Below, in pieces: positions 43,480-54,759 of a stretch of DNA of 64,000 nucleotides. Each line of letters opens with the position of its first letter. The first letter of the stretch is position 1. Both the position numbers and the translations under genes were made by a program. Below the pieces are notes generated by a model. It searched no databases. It was not told the DNA's origin and saw only the letters and a program-made list of their open reading frames with translations. This stretch comes from Massospora cicadina (lineage: Eukaryota; Entomophthoromycota; Entomophthoromycetes; Entomophthorales; Entomophthoraceae), in assembly GCA_022478985.1 (NCBI GenBank), contig JAKSZP010014532.1, forward strand, positions 62,001-126,000. Reading direction: 5' to 3'.

Positions 43480-44002
43480 GTTTAAAGATCTTAGGCATTA
43501 TATTTGCAACATTATCAAAAACATTTAAGAATACTGCTTTAATAAGCTTTTCCCACCTAGGAAAAAGGGGTTTATTATCAGATTGTTTAATATAGAAGTT
43601 TTAATATTTTTTAATATTAAGTTTGTTAATGATATTTACCTCACTTGGTGTGACTTTTCAAAGCTTATTAAATAAATGGTTCAAATTTTGTTTGCATTTT
43701 TACATACATTTACATTTGTGGTTATATGGTTTAGGGATAAAATTCCTAATGAAGCACTTTTAGTGAACATATCAATGTGTATGACATAATAGAATGTTAA
43801 AAGCTTATAAAGAAATAAACTGCAACAAATTGTTAATCTATATAATAGTAACAGAATTAACTAGTCTTTATGTTAAAATTCAAAAACTCTATTGTTATAA
43901 ATGTGTTAAGCCAACCTCAGGGAAAACATACAGTACATAGGATTAGTAAGTACAGTAATACTTATAAACTTATGATAATCATTTAAAAGCTGAAACCCTA
44001 TG
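43480..44002 (+). pseudogene. Possible gag remnant interrupted by Ty3-E
   Basis: Plus-strand readings WFRDKIPNEALLVNISM near 43,725 and KSLxRNKLQQIVNLYNSN near 43,800 resemble the capsid region of gypsy Gag. YCYKCVKP near 43,893 could be a damaged zinc knuckle. The sequence is cut by the Ty3-E LTR at 44,003. Stops occur throughout and the assignment is tentative. Confidence 0.35.
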
Positions 44003-44427
44003 TGTTGGATAATTAGTTGATTTGATTTTTAGTTTTTGACATGGGAATGCAACTCAATCCTTAAACTCTATTAAATTTTCCCCTAAAATGGATTGTATTG
44101 ACATTGCCTCATAACATCCTATTTAGACCCTTTCCAGACATATCAATTCCTTCACACAATTGCATTGTACAATAGTTGATGATCTTCCTCGTGAGAGCAA
44201 TACTGCATCTTGAATGAAATGATTTGGCTATAATTTTCGCCTGTTTTAAATAAAGAATCACTTTATCTTATTTATAATGTTATTTCTTTGTGTAGAACTT
44301 TAGCGTAGTCTATCTATATTAAAGGATTAAGAACTTTAACTAATATTCATTTATATGGTAGAGATATAGTTGGACTGGACAACCATAAATTGTGCAGAAT
44401 TGAGTAAAGGGACCTATTGCTACTCTT
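44003..44427 (+). repeat. 5' LTR of Ty3-E
   Basis: Aligned over its length with 59,672-60,099, for example CAATTGCATTGTA, TAGAACTTTAGC and the AAAGGGACCT near the end. The boundary is set by the primer binding site that follows. Confidence 0.8.
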
Positions 44428-44443
44428 TGGCGCTCACTATAGA
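44428..44443 (+). other. Primer binding site of Ty3-E
   Basis: TGGCGCTCACTATAGA differs from the TGGTGCTCACTACAGG site of Ty3-A, C and F by only a few bases, mostly transitions. Confidence 0.7.
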
Positions 44444-44799
44444 GAAATTGTAGTAGCAAAGAAGAATAAATTTTTACCTTTACAATATACTTGAGTCAAG
44501 AAGGGAGAACGGCAAGGATTGCTTATATGTCGCCTTTTACGTTACTCCTCCTCCTACTTTTGATTAACTGGCACTGGAGAAAGTCAGATTTAAATATTGT
44601 CCCTGTTTCAAGTGCTCTTAGGCTTATACCTTCACGGTGGAGCAGCTGAGATAAAGAGGACATGTTACTTCAGGGATTCTGGCTCTCTGCTTATAAACAA
44701 TCTGACCTAATGCTTGCTTTACTATATTTTAAGAAGAACCCTGACCAGCTGAATTGACAATATAAAGTTTTACAGGTTTTAAGATATAGTGAAGTACTG

Positions 44800-46989
44800 C
44801 AACAAGCTAGAAGTCTCTCCCATATGGGACAATACTTAGTGGGACATCTTCACCCACTTTGCAAAATTCTCAAAAAACCAGTTTTCATCACCACGCCCTA
44901 ATTTTGGAAGTGTTTAAAAGAAACCAACAAAATGTGGAACTGCTACAGGATCTGAAAAGGCAGTTTGAGGCCAGCTTTCAAGGGGTGTTCCAGGCTGTTA
45001 ATGACAACCAAAATCTTAGTGTCCAAATCTTGCAGCGTTTAAGTGAAGTTTATAATCAATTAAACTGGAACGTGTTCACCATAGGATATCAAACCATGGC
45101 AAATTTTGAAGTCACCAATTAATGGGTCTAAGGGATGACTTGACTTTGGGAGGAGGTCAAATGTATCCATGTCATTTCAATAGACATAACTTGTCAGGCT
45201 GAGGCAGTCCAAGCCCTTGACCAATACACCCAACGCTAAAATGGAGGTAACAGGACAGCACTTAAGAAGCAACATTTAAACTACAAACCACCTTCTGTCT
45301 GAGTTGCAACAGATCAAAATTCACAAGCAGCCATGCAACAGAATATCAAAGGATCAAGAGGCTTATTCTGGACACTAAATTAAAATAGTGGGGACCTCCT
45401 CAAGTCAAACAATGATATATGGCGTTTTATCTGCAAACTTTGAACCATGAAAACTACTCATAAAATGTATTGGAGGAACTTCACACTAGTGTGCATACAT
45501 GCAAAGACAACTTGCAGACATACAACAGTTAAAGTTGCAATGTCTTTAGAACATGAGTTTGTACCACCTGGGAATGCCAAATTGAAAATAAGGTACAGGA
45601 TGTCAGATGTTGATTCACTCCTTTAAATCTTTCCCCTGCTCATTATAAGCTATTTGGGGAGAAACCCAAAGAAGATGAGGTTGCCCAAGAGCCAATGCAT
45701 CAATCCATTCGTGCTGTACCACCCTCTTTATTCGCTTTTCCTCCTTCCATGGAAACCCCCCACTCCTGAACTGTGTCAACCTCGCTTCAGTAACCCAGGA
45801 CTTCAGGTTATTGCTGCACAATTACATCCATATTAAAAAGTTTTTATCCAGGATTACAGCGGGTTAATTTAGTTAGTCTCCTAAGTTTGATAATCATGGG
45901 AATGTGCAGTGGCTCCTATAAATGTTAAAAATGATTATGCATGGAGCTCATGATCATTTTAAAGCTACTACTATATCTAACTGTTTAGATGACCAGAGTT
46001 GAGATCTTATCATACCATATTTACCTAAGGAACATTGGACCTTCGTTGATGTGGAAAGTATGGTTTTATGAGACTTTAAAAACCCCAAATGCATGGCTAC
46101 TTGGAAGATTGAATTTATGACTATCATAGTTCGAGAAGAACGAAAAAATTACCTAATTTGCTGACCAATTTTACCTCAAAGCTAAGGTGTTGTTGGGTGC
46201 TAAGTTCATGATGAACTTTGACGTTATAATTGCACTCCAAAATGACACCAAGAATTAACAGAATTACAACGTTCTCTGATTCCAGTGCTCATGAAAGAAT
46301 TAGATACTTCCTCTATGATTAAATACCTGAAGAGCTGTAAAGTTATATTTGAACTACCCAATATTGAAGCACAAACTAGTTGACCTCCTCACATTAATGA
46401 AGATAAGTGGACTTGGAGCTTCCCTCTTGTTAAGGAAATTTTGGAAGCTTCTGTGATCTATCTGAGTAACTTGTTCTACTGTGAATTCAAGGGACACTAC
46501 GCTGCCACCTGTTTTAAACTTCACCCTGAGGTGAACCATGTAACATCTTAATAGGATGACAGCCAGGGAAAAGAGCCTCATCAGTAGTAGGGAGACGCTC
46601 TACTTCCTGCTATCCTTGAGTTTTGTCCCAAAATGCAGAAAAATGTGAATTACTTACCTACTTAAAAACAAGATCAGTGCATCCTTATGGTGTCAGCTAT
46701 CACCAGAAGTCAGCTAGTGGCCATGGAACAATAAGGACATGAAGTTGTCTCAAAACCATATGGTACCAAAATTGTTAAAAAATATCTAATTTGGAGACAA
46801 TGAAGAGCTTAAATGTTTATCTCCCTTACAATGAGTTAAAGTTGCACTACCAATCAAGTCCATGAACACTCACTTAATCAATATAGAAATCATATCAAGA
46901 CAGTGATTATCAAATAAATAATTTAATTCTCAAATTAGATGCGATCCACAATATCTTTCTGATGTACTTATATTGATATTTGCATAAAC
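44800..46989 (+). pseudogene. Ty3-E gag remnant with zinc knuckle
   Basis: An open frame at 44,859-45,122 (87 aa) reads VELLQDLKRQFEASFQGVFQ, an amphipathic, probably coiled-coil Gag N-terminus. Capsid sequence continues with many stops. At about 46,474-46,520 FYCEFKGHYAATCFKLHPE matches a CX2CX3GHX4C-type zinc knuckle with the second Cys replaced. Gag would form the particle and bind RNA. Confidence 0.65.
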
Positions 46990-47344
46990 AATGTTCAGTT
47001 TTGAGCAATTGTTGACATTGGTTCTCCTTTAAATGTAACATCCAGTCAGTTTCAAAACAGTTAAGACTAACTCTAGTTGTAGTTCACCATTAATAATATG
47101 GAATGGCTGTCCCTGAGGGTACTACTAGTGTTGGAGCATATAGTTCTTTATCAATGAGGTTTGGCTCTTTGCAGGTTAGTGCATCTGCTATTGTGCTTCT
47201 CAAAGTTAAATACCAGTCCTTGCTGAGATAGCATTTTTGATCTTTTGACATTAATACAATTTATGAAATGAATACTTTCACTATCCTAGATTAAAAATAC
47301 CCTCGCAATTAAAAGTTAATTAGACTTTTCTAACCCATATGAAT
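46990..47344 (+). pseudogene. Ty3-E protease remnant, cut by Ty3-F
   Basis: AIVDIGSPLNVTSSQF near 47,005-47,055 is the protease active-site block, with D-I-G in place of D-T-G. The later part (GAYSSLSMRFGSL) is collinear with the Ty3-F protease. The frame reaches 47,344 and resumes at 54,760 after Ty3-F with INLVYNDGVVPICYQ. Confidence 0.7.
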
Positions 47345-47824
47345 TGTCAGATAGTTGATATGACTGGACAATACACTACCCATATTGGTGGATCAGAGGG
47401 GGATCAAGATGAGTCTTAGGATTTATGGAAAAGGGACGCACAAATTATGATCGAGCAAAATGATGACCATTTGTGAATCAAGAGGACTTATGCCAAGATT
47501 CGATACAAATAAGAGTAATTTAAAAAGGAAAGAAGAATAGAATATTACCAAGCTGAGGACGCATCCAGCTTGGGGAACCGAGATATAAAGAGTCACATAG
47601 AAGGTTAAAGTGGATAGTCTTTTATGAGTAAAGAGGGAAGTGCAAATACATCTGCGATTTATATTAAAATAAAGATCAAAACAAGGGGCGATAGCTCCAT
47701 ATATATTTTATTGATTTTTATTAAGAAGCTGGCGATCCTCATATCATCTGATTTGGTTTCTCAGTGGCTATTACCCTGTGTAAACTGACTTGGTGGAATC
47801 AAGATTAAACGCCAAGAATTAACA
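47345..47824 (+). repeat. 5' LTR of Ty3-F
   Basis: It starts TGTCAGATAGTTGATATGAC, where the 3' LTR has TGTTGGGAAGTTGATATGAC, and ends CCAAGAATTAACA. Shared blocks run along its whole length. Confidence 0.92.
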
Positions 47825-47825
47825 G

Positions 47826-47842
47826 TGGTGCTCACTACAGGG
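47826..47842 (+). other. Primer binding site of Ty3-F
   Basis: TGGTGCTCACTACAGGG, one base after the LTR end. Same site as Ty3-A and Ty3-C. Confidence 0.85.
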
Positions 47843-47982
47843 GGCCACTAGGCAACTGTAGTTTTCAGCCATTAAATGTGATGATGAGTCCTCATTCATT
47901 TTAACATAATTTAATCAGATTCAGGGCGCGGTATGCTGAAGAAGCCTGGGAGGCACCTAGCTACAAACCAACATTATTTACT

Positions 47983-50310
47983 GTGACCAAACTGGGGGAT
48001 GATGAAGATATGATCAATTTGCAGTTTGAGAATTGCCCTGAGCTGATGATCACCCAACAAGGACGCTCCACAAATGTGACTCCCCAACAACTAAGAAATA
48101 CTATGGAGTGGCCGTTGCGTGGGTATCACTTATGTGAAGATGAGACTGGAGGAAATGCCCTGAGTTTATTCTATAGCCAATGCAACCAAGAAAATCGTTA
48201 TGCTCTGTACATTTCTTATTTGGACGCAACTACAACAGGGTTGGCTCGCCTTAGTACCTATGAAATTGAGGAATACCTAGTCGCTTATGTGCAACCTTCA
48301 ATTCGCCAGATACTGCATGTGCTGGCCCACCATAATATTGAAATTGGGGATGTATTATGGTTCACGCAAGCACAGCAGCACAATACTCACCTCCTGCTTA
48401 ACCGCCTTGATTGTTTGTTTTCAGAAGTACAAGGGGCGTGGGTACAGATGGATCATCGAGTTGGGGACATCTGCTTTTGATTGGACATTTTGTACCACAG
48501 ATAAATTTACATTACCTCGAGTAATAAGAGAATTGCTGGATCAGTATGGCCTATCAGTGAAGTGGATCCAGGATGTAACAGCATTGGGGAATAATACTGA
48601 GCGCTTTATAACAGAGCTAGCTGAATGGGCAGAAGCTCTCGAAGCTGTGATTGCCCAGATCAAGGAAAAAATGACCTTGACAAAACAGTAAGTGGCGGCC
48701 CAAGTTAGCTCTCTATTGACAGAAGTAACCCAACTACATATCAAATGGAATACCCAGCGAATGACAGATAATGTGCTTATTCTTCAATTAACATCTCCTG
48801 AATATCTCCAGCTCAATTGTCAGGTTACACAACTGGAAGTTGTTAGTCAGTCTGAGCATTAATGAGCCTTCCCTCTTCCAATTGGTGAGACAAGAGAGTA
48901 TGCGGACATGCAAGGGCGCTTTGATACCCTTCAACGGGCCAACAAGGAATTGGTATGGAAACAAGCCTCCTAGTTAATCAAATAATTGACGCCAATTAAC
49001 AAGTGGATAATGCTAGATGGTAGCAAACCTGACTGCAGAACATACTCAAAGAAGTTCTCTTGCAATTATAAGCCATGACACAAAACCTGAATGTGGAGAG
49101 GGAATTTTGCTGAGAGTTGCAACATCATTATGAAACGCTGCAACAGGTTTTTAGGATGGACGATGTAAATGTTATTCAGTTAAGGTGGAGCAGTTGATCA
49201 ACAAACAGTTTGCAGGGCCTTCTGGATCTGGGGGGAATGGGGCAGTTAGTGGTGACTTGGGAGAAGAATGCTATGGATCAGCAAACAAATAATCCTTGGG
49301 CGGTACAATGGACCCCCGTGCAACACCACTTCTTCCGATTCCTTTTTGAAGGGTTCAAGTCCATCTGGTCAGCTGTATGATAATGCACAAAGGGATGGTT
49401 CCCATAGTCACTCCAAAATCAATTCTCCTGCTCCTTGCAGCAGAAACCTAGAGCAAATCGAATCTGTTTGTATTGAAAAAATACCTCCTTTCAGTCATGA
49501 TGGGAACCTACACGGTTACTTTAAGCGTTTTGAATTTTCTGTGGAAGGGGCTACTGATTAATGGAAAGCGAAACTGTTGCTGTAGCTCTAGATGTGGAAA
49601 GCACTGATCAAGTTACCTGCTATCTTCCAAATAGATCGGTATCCCATGAGCAAGTTAAAGCTATTGTTATCCAGCTGTTTGGGGGCGCTACCAAGATGTC
49701 CTAACGGAAAGCCAATTTTATTACTATACAGTTTTACCAAAATGAGACCCTGTCCGATTTTGCTGAGCAGTTTTTGGCGGAAGCACACGTCCTACTTGGA
49801 GCTAACATTTTAACCACTGAGGATGTTGGTATAGCAATGACAGCGGCTGTCAAACCATATTGGGAACTATATAATGCTATGTCTCACATGTTATACAGAT
49901 ATACTGGACTTATTCGAATTGTGAACACCTTATGTTGACTCTCCACCACGAACAGCGCCCCCAATGTAGCCTGAAAGATCGCTGCTGCCCCCGCTCCAAA
50001 CCCTGCGGGATATAGGCTGCAGCAACTGGGTTATCATTCGTTGGACTGTATTCATCCCTCATATGAGTTAGTGAACCCTTTTTGGCCCATGTATGCTTCA
50101 CCCATTTGTCCGTAACCTTGGAACCATACTGGCAACTTCTGACCTGGCCCTTCCACCCCAACCTATGGACGTGAACCTTTTATGAACACTTTTTTAAAGT
50201 GCGGATGAAGAGGGCATTTATGTGGGCAATTGCCCTAGCAAACCACATGTGTATGCAATGCCAACTGAAAAAGATGAGCAGGGAAAAGCTCAAGCGGAAT
50301 AGAGATGGGA
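47983..50310 (+). pseudogene. Ty3-F gag
   Basis: Open frames at 47,983-48,480 (165 aa), 48,287-48,691 (134 aa) and 49,268-49,561 (97 aa) cover a long Gag with frameshifts between them. The segment at 49,490-49,900 has the capsid character of Retrotrans_gag, with FSHDGNLHGYFKRFEFSVEG and, in a shifted frame, an F..FY...E....F..QF block. Upstream parts are helical and Gln/Glu-rich. No clear zinc knuckle was seen. Gag would package the element RNA. Confidence 0.7.
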
Positions 50311-51060
50311 CGCTCTATCTCCACTGAGTCTAACTCACTTGTCTCTAACAATTTTCAAACGTCTTTTCAGGTAGAAGTTGAACCTCAATTGGATGATTTG
50401 TTATACCAGCAGCTTTTGTTGGATACCCATGCTTCTGCTTCTGAGAGTAAAAGTTCACCCCATTGGGACAAGTTTCGCCAAGATGTGCAGAAGCCATATG
50501 CGTGGCAGATCCTGGAGCAGACTGGCACCAGCAATGCGGATCCTTCAACAAACGTCGCCTCTTTATTAGGGTTAACATAGCCATTCTGGTGGAGAAAATC
50601 ACTAGTGAGTTTCCTCAGGTTGGCAAGGACATTTCTTCCTTTTTGAGTCACACAAAACCCTTGAACGTACAAGTAATAAACAAAGATGGTTCTTCTTACT
50701 TGGTATGTACTTACTGTGACATTTCTGTTTGAAACACAAAAATCCGCGCTATCATAGACATGAGAGCACCAGTGAACATAGTTTCCACCCGGTTGGTGAC
50801 TAAACTTCTGTTGAAGCCAGATGTGGCCATTGAGTAATATATGGGACCGCGGGAATGCACAGCACTGTGTATGAAGGAGCATATAGCGCGTTGCCTTTGC
50901 ATTTTGGGTCAGTCCAGGTGTCTTCTATGGCAGTGGTTTTGCCAAAATAACAACTACTATATGTTAATTGGCGCAGCTTTCATGAGAGAATTTGGCGTTG
51001 TGATAAATATAGCAGAAAAACTCTTAATATTCTAGGCCAACAGATTCCCATGTATTTCTC
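50311..51060 (+). pseudogene. Ty3-F protease
   Basis: At about 50,751-50,790 the reading AIIDMRAPVNIVSTRLV is the protease active-site block, with D-M-R replacing D-T-G. Next come a flap-like region and YYMLIGAAFMREFGVVINIA, matching the conserved ILG..F...... block at the protease C-terminus. Frameshifts and stops lie between. The ORFs at 50,305-50,580 and 50,463-50,732 cover the gag-protease junction. Confidence 0.7.
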
Positions 51061-51800
51061 CACTTGTGAGATCCCAACATATCCAGTCCACTCCAGCCAG
51101 ATCAATTTAGCATACAACAATGGCGCGATTCCTGTTTTTTATTGATGACTGAGTTGGTGGACCAGGATCCTCCCCTACCATATATATGAGTACAAAGGGA
51201 TCCCACTTTGGGCAACACGCACTCTGAGCCTACCATCTGGACATCAGAGCATGGTAGGGACTCAGCTTGAGTTCAATGTCCCTAAGGGGCTTTATGGAGA
51301 AATTATGGCGCCTCACTTGCACTTGCAGCTCAAACCACATGTGGCTCCAGGGATACTGCTACCAGGGCATGGGGAGGTGAAAGTGCTGCTAGTGAACTTA
51401 CAGAAGAAGGCAATAATGATCCAGCGGCACCAAGTGGTGGCTTACCTACACTTAGTCCCTATAGGGTAAGTTCGTCATATTCATGATTTTGGCTCATGGG
51501 AGGACCTCAGACTACCGGCAAGCTCACCATTCAGTGTACTGACTGTGGTTCCACGGGAAGCGCTCACAGAGTTATTGGCAGAACAGCAAGATGAGGCTAT
51601 GGAACTGTTTGAAAAATATTGGAATATTTTTGCACATGATGATCATGATTTGGGGTGCACTCAAGGGGTGGTACATCAGATAGATACAGGGGATCATCCT
51701 CCCATTTGATCACGACCTATTAGATATTCAAAAGTGGTGGAAGAGGTTGTCTCTGACGAAGTGGATAAACTTATCATGTAAGGAATGCTAGAGCCATCAA
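51061..51800 (+). pseudogene. Ty3-F protease-RT spacer and RT N-terminus
   Basis: INLAYNNGAIPVFY, then an open 72-aa frame at 51,251-51,469, and FEKYWNIFAHDDHDLGCTQG lead to IDTGDHPPI-SRPIRYSK and MLEPSNSP-ASPVLI. This is the normal entry to gypsy reverse transcriptase. The TGA in PI-SRP stands where Arg is expected, consistent with CGA to TGA; others fit CAA to TAA and TGG to TGA. Confidence 0.8.
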
Positions 51801-52594
51801 ACAGTCCATGAGCATCACCTGTGCTCATCATAAAGAAAAAGATGGCTCAAATCGAGTGGTCATTGACTATTGTAAACTCAATACTGTAATGAAGAAGGAT
51901 TCCTACCCTCTACCATGGATTTATGATGCATTAGACCAATTGGGTGGAGCGAACTATTTTTCCACCATGGATCTGATCTTGGGATACTGGCAGATTAAAT
52001 TGCCATTAGCTGAATGGGATAAATGTGCAATCATCACCTCAAGAGGATTGTTACAGCCAACTCACATGCTGCAAGGATTGTGTAACACTCTGGCTACATT
52101 CCAGCAGGCCATGGATACAAATTTTAGGTGAGTTGAAGCTGACCTGCGTCCTAGTCTACCTTAATGACATCAATGTGTTCTCGCGGATGTTTACAGAGCA
52201 CCAGGCCCACTTAGAACAATTGTTTCAGCGCCTCAATACCGCTAATATCAAAATTAAACCTTATTAATGCCATTTCTATAAAGAACATTGGAATACCTTG
52301 GGTTCGTCATGGCTTCAAATGGGCTTAAACTGCAGCCAGCTAAGGTGGAAGCAATAAGCAAGATAACTCGCTAGGGAATAAGTGGGATATTCAGGTGTTT
52401 CTGGGGATGGTTGGGTATTAATGACAGTTCATTCCCAATTTCAGCTGCATTGGGGCCCCACTTTTGAGTTGTTAAAGAAAAACGCTTCCTTTGATTGGAT
52501 ATATTGATGCCAGAATGCTTTAAATGTGTTGCAAACCGCGTTAGCAAGCGCACCCATTTTGCAATACCCCAATTTTGACAAACAGTTCATAGTA
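51801..52594 (+). pseudogene. Ty3-F reverse transcriptase
   Basis: DGSNRVVIDYCKLNTVMKKD, YFSTMDLILGYWQIKL (first catalytic Asp) and, after a frameshift near 52,130, CVLVYLNDINVFSR at about 52,150-52,190. The last is the YxDD catalytic loop with the first Asp changed to Asn (GAT to AAT). NIKIKPY-CHFYKEHWNTLG continues into the thumb. The two open frames are 51,808-52,131 and 52,025-52,267. Confidence 0.88.
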
Positions 52595-52641
52595 GATCGG
52601 TGTATTCCCCTTTAGGTTAGGACCACCTAGTGTAAAAAAAA
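52595..52641 (+). mobile_element. 47-base retroinsertion with a tail module
   Basis: It is flanked by GACAAACAGTTCATAGTA at 52,577-52,594 and GACAATCAGTTCATAGTA at 52,642-52,659, 17 of 18 identical. The insert consists of a short unique part and TTCCCCTTTAGGTTAGGACC, ACCTAGTGT and A8. That 3' module also ends the SINE-B at 39,413 and the fragment at 41,725-42,114. It is a severely 5'-truncated LINE or SINE copy. Confidence 0.88.
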
Positions 52642-52659
52642 GACAATCAGTTCATAGTA

Positions 52660-52990
52660 CAAATGGATGCATCCCTCACTGCTATAGGGGCAGTCTTATC
52701 CCAGAAGAACGATGATGGTCTGGAACATCCTGTTTCATTCTGTAGTCAAAGTTTGAACTGCCACAAACAAAACTACACTGTAACCGAGTGGGAGTGTTTA
52801 GTGGTGATCCACGCTTACAAACAGTTTTGTGTATATTTGCATGAGGTAAGATTCCAAGTGGTGATGGATCACGCTTCCTTGCGCTGGCTACAGAATCTTC
52901 ATGAACCAGAAGTACAGCTTGCATGTTGGGCTCTGAAGCTTCAAGCATATAATTTTTGAGATTTTACATTGACCAGGAGCAAAACATCAA
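52660..52990 (+). pseudogene. Ty3-F RNase H
   Basis: An open 98-aa frame at 52,663-52,959 starts MDASLTAIGAVLSQKNDDGL (first catalytic Asp) and continues NYTVTEWECLVVIHAYKQF (catalytic Glu) and VVMDHASLRWLQNL (third acid). These are the normal gypsy RNase H positions. It would remove the RNA strand of the hybrid. The 47-base insertion separates it from the reverse transcriptase. Confidence 0.88.
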
Positions 52991-52993
52991 AAT

Positions 52994-54240
52994 GTGAATT
53001 GTCTTTCTCAGTTGCCCACAGTCGCTATCATGGTGGATCTAGATGACATAATGTATGAGAAGATGGTGGCGAACAAATACCAGGATGAGCCATTGCAGGT
53101 GATCAAGGTGTTAGATGGACTCAGGGAGGATACCTTTGTATGTGGGGAAGAACTATATAAGCAGATTGGAGATGCGACGTTGAGTTTCCCTAAGCCTTCA
53201 GATAGACCCTCATTTATTATGGACGTTCATCGGTCTGTAGGACATGGAGGATTGCAAAAGATGCTGGAGTTTTTGCGACCCCAATACTACTGGGAGAGCA
53301 TGCATTATTACATATTGGAAATGATTAGCTGTTGCCATCAGTGTCAAGTAGAAAAGCCTTTCCACAAGAAAACCATGTACCAACTAGTTAAACCCTGGTT
53401 CGCCTGGCACACCGTTTCCATTAATGTAGTGGGACCTCTGCTGACTAGCGCCAACTGTTCTAAGTATATAATAGTTGCCATCGATCATTTGACCCAATGG
53501 GTGGAGGCCAGGGCTATTAACGACTTGGGTGCGGTCACCACTGCCAAATTTATTATGGAGTGTGTGATACAGCAACATGGCTTCCCACAGTTCATTCTGA
53601 CAGATAATGGAACCAACTTCACTTTGCATATTTTGCCAAAGTTGAATGAGTTATTGGCGATCCATGGGGTTTTGACCACTCCCTATCATCCAGAATTAAA
53701 TGGAATGGTGGAGCGAGTCAATGGAACCCTAGTAAACATACTCCGCAAATTGGTAACAGATTGACCCACAGAATGGAGTGCCCTTCTACCTACTGCTAAG
53801 TTTGCTTATAATATCAGTTATCATTCGGCCACTGGTAAGAGACCATTTCAACTGCTGTATGGTTGACATCTGGCTCTGCCTGCCTTGCTCTATTCATGTG
53901 TAGAGGACACTGGTGGTGTAAATCCTCAGCGATATTTGAAGACACTTACAGATACATTGATCAAGCTGCAATTGGAAGCTTACTCCACCAGTTTGTCCAA
54001 GAAGATTTGTGATCAGGCGGCCAATCAGAAGTGATGGAATGGACTTCCGCTGTTCGCTGTGGGGGACCAAGTTTTATTCCATGACAGCATGAATTTGGGA
54101 AGAAAAAACAAGCTCTCCAACACTTGGGCCATCCCATTTGAGATAATTAAGAAGACCAAAATGGATGTCTACACTATTAAGGAACCTGCTGGTGGTCAGA
54201 TTATCAATTGAGTCCACACGAAGTTCCTCAGAGCATATAA
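52994..54240 (+). pseudogene. Ty3-F integrase
   Basis: The 256-aa open frame to 53,764 is the longest pol frame of the LTR elements here. It has HRSVGHGG and CCHQCQVEKP (H-H-C-C zinc domain), AWHTVSINVVGPLLTSANCS with Asn where the first catalytic Asp belongs, FILTDNGTNFTLHI (second Asp) and HPELNGMVERVNGTLVNILR (Glu). After a stop at 53,762 the reading continues WSALLPTAKFAYNISYHSAT and FQLLYG. A DNA-binding tail with WAIPFEIIKKT extends to about 54,240. No chromodomain is present. Confidence 0.9.
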
Positions 54241-54264
54241 ACAGTAAGAGCCTAACGTCCAGTC

Positions 54265-54278
54265 AAAGGGGGGGGTAA
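54265..54278 (+). other. Polypurine tract of Ty3-F
   Basis: AAAGGGGGGGG followed by TAA directly precedes the 3' LTR. Such tracts prime plus-strand DNA synthesis. Confidence 0.85.
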
Positions 54279-54759
54279 TGTTGGGAAGTTGATATGACTG
54301 GATGATACACTACCCATATTGGCAGATTGGAGGGGGATTGAGATGAGTCTTGAGATTTACGGAAAAGGGACACACAAATTATGATTGAGCAAAATGATGA
54401 CCATTCAGCAAATCTAGAGGATTTATACTGAGATTTGATATGAATGAGAGTAATTCAAAAAGGAAAGAAGAATAGAAGATTACCAAGCTGAGGATGCATC
54501 CAGCTTGAGGAACTAAGATATAAAGAGTCACATGGAAGATTAAAGGGGATGGTTTTTTATGAGTAAAGATGGAAGTGCAAATATGTCTGCAATTTATATC
54601 AAAATAAAGATCAAAACTAGGGGCGATAGCTCCATATATATTTTATCAAGTTTTATTAAAAAGTCAGCGATCCTCATATCATCCAATTTGGTTGCTCAGT
54701 GGCTAATACCCTGTGTAAACCAACTCGGCGGAATCAAGCTTAAATGCTGAGAATTAACA
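54279..54759 (+). repeat. 3' LTR of Ty3-F
   Basis: Starts TGTTGGGAAGTTGATATGAC, ends AATTAACA. One base longer than the 5' LTR, with scattered single-base differences, mostly transitions. Confidence 0.92.

Larger units (their letters stand above)
47345..54759 (+). mobile_element. Ty3-F: Ty3/gypsy element, best preserved of its lineage here
   Basis: LTRs are at 47,345-47,824 (480 bases) and 54,279-54,759 (481 bases), both ending AATTAACA. Flanking pentamers TGAAT and GGAAT fit a TSD. The primer site follows the 5' LTR and an AAAGGGGGGGG polypurine tract precedes the 3' LTR. Gag, protease, reverse transcriptase, RNase H and integrase are all readable with modest numbers of stops. It lies inside Ty3-E, so it is younger, and its LTRs are visibly more alike than those of Ty3-E. 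It carries a 47-base retroinsertion at 52,595. Confidence 0.93.

Noticed and set aside
52994..53764. A 256-aa integrase frame as an intact or domesticated integrase
   Set aside because: It lies in its normal place inside Ty3-F between LTRs, lacks the first catalytic Asp and ends at a premature stop. Nothing suggests co-option.
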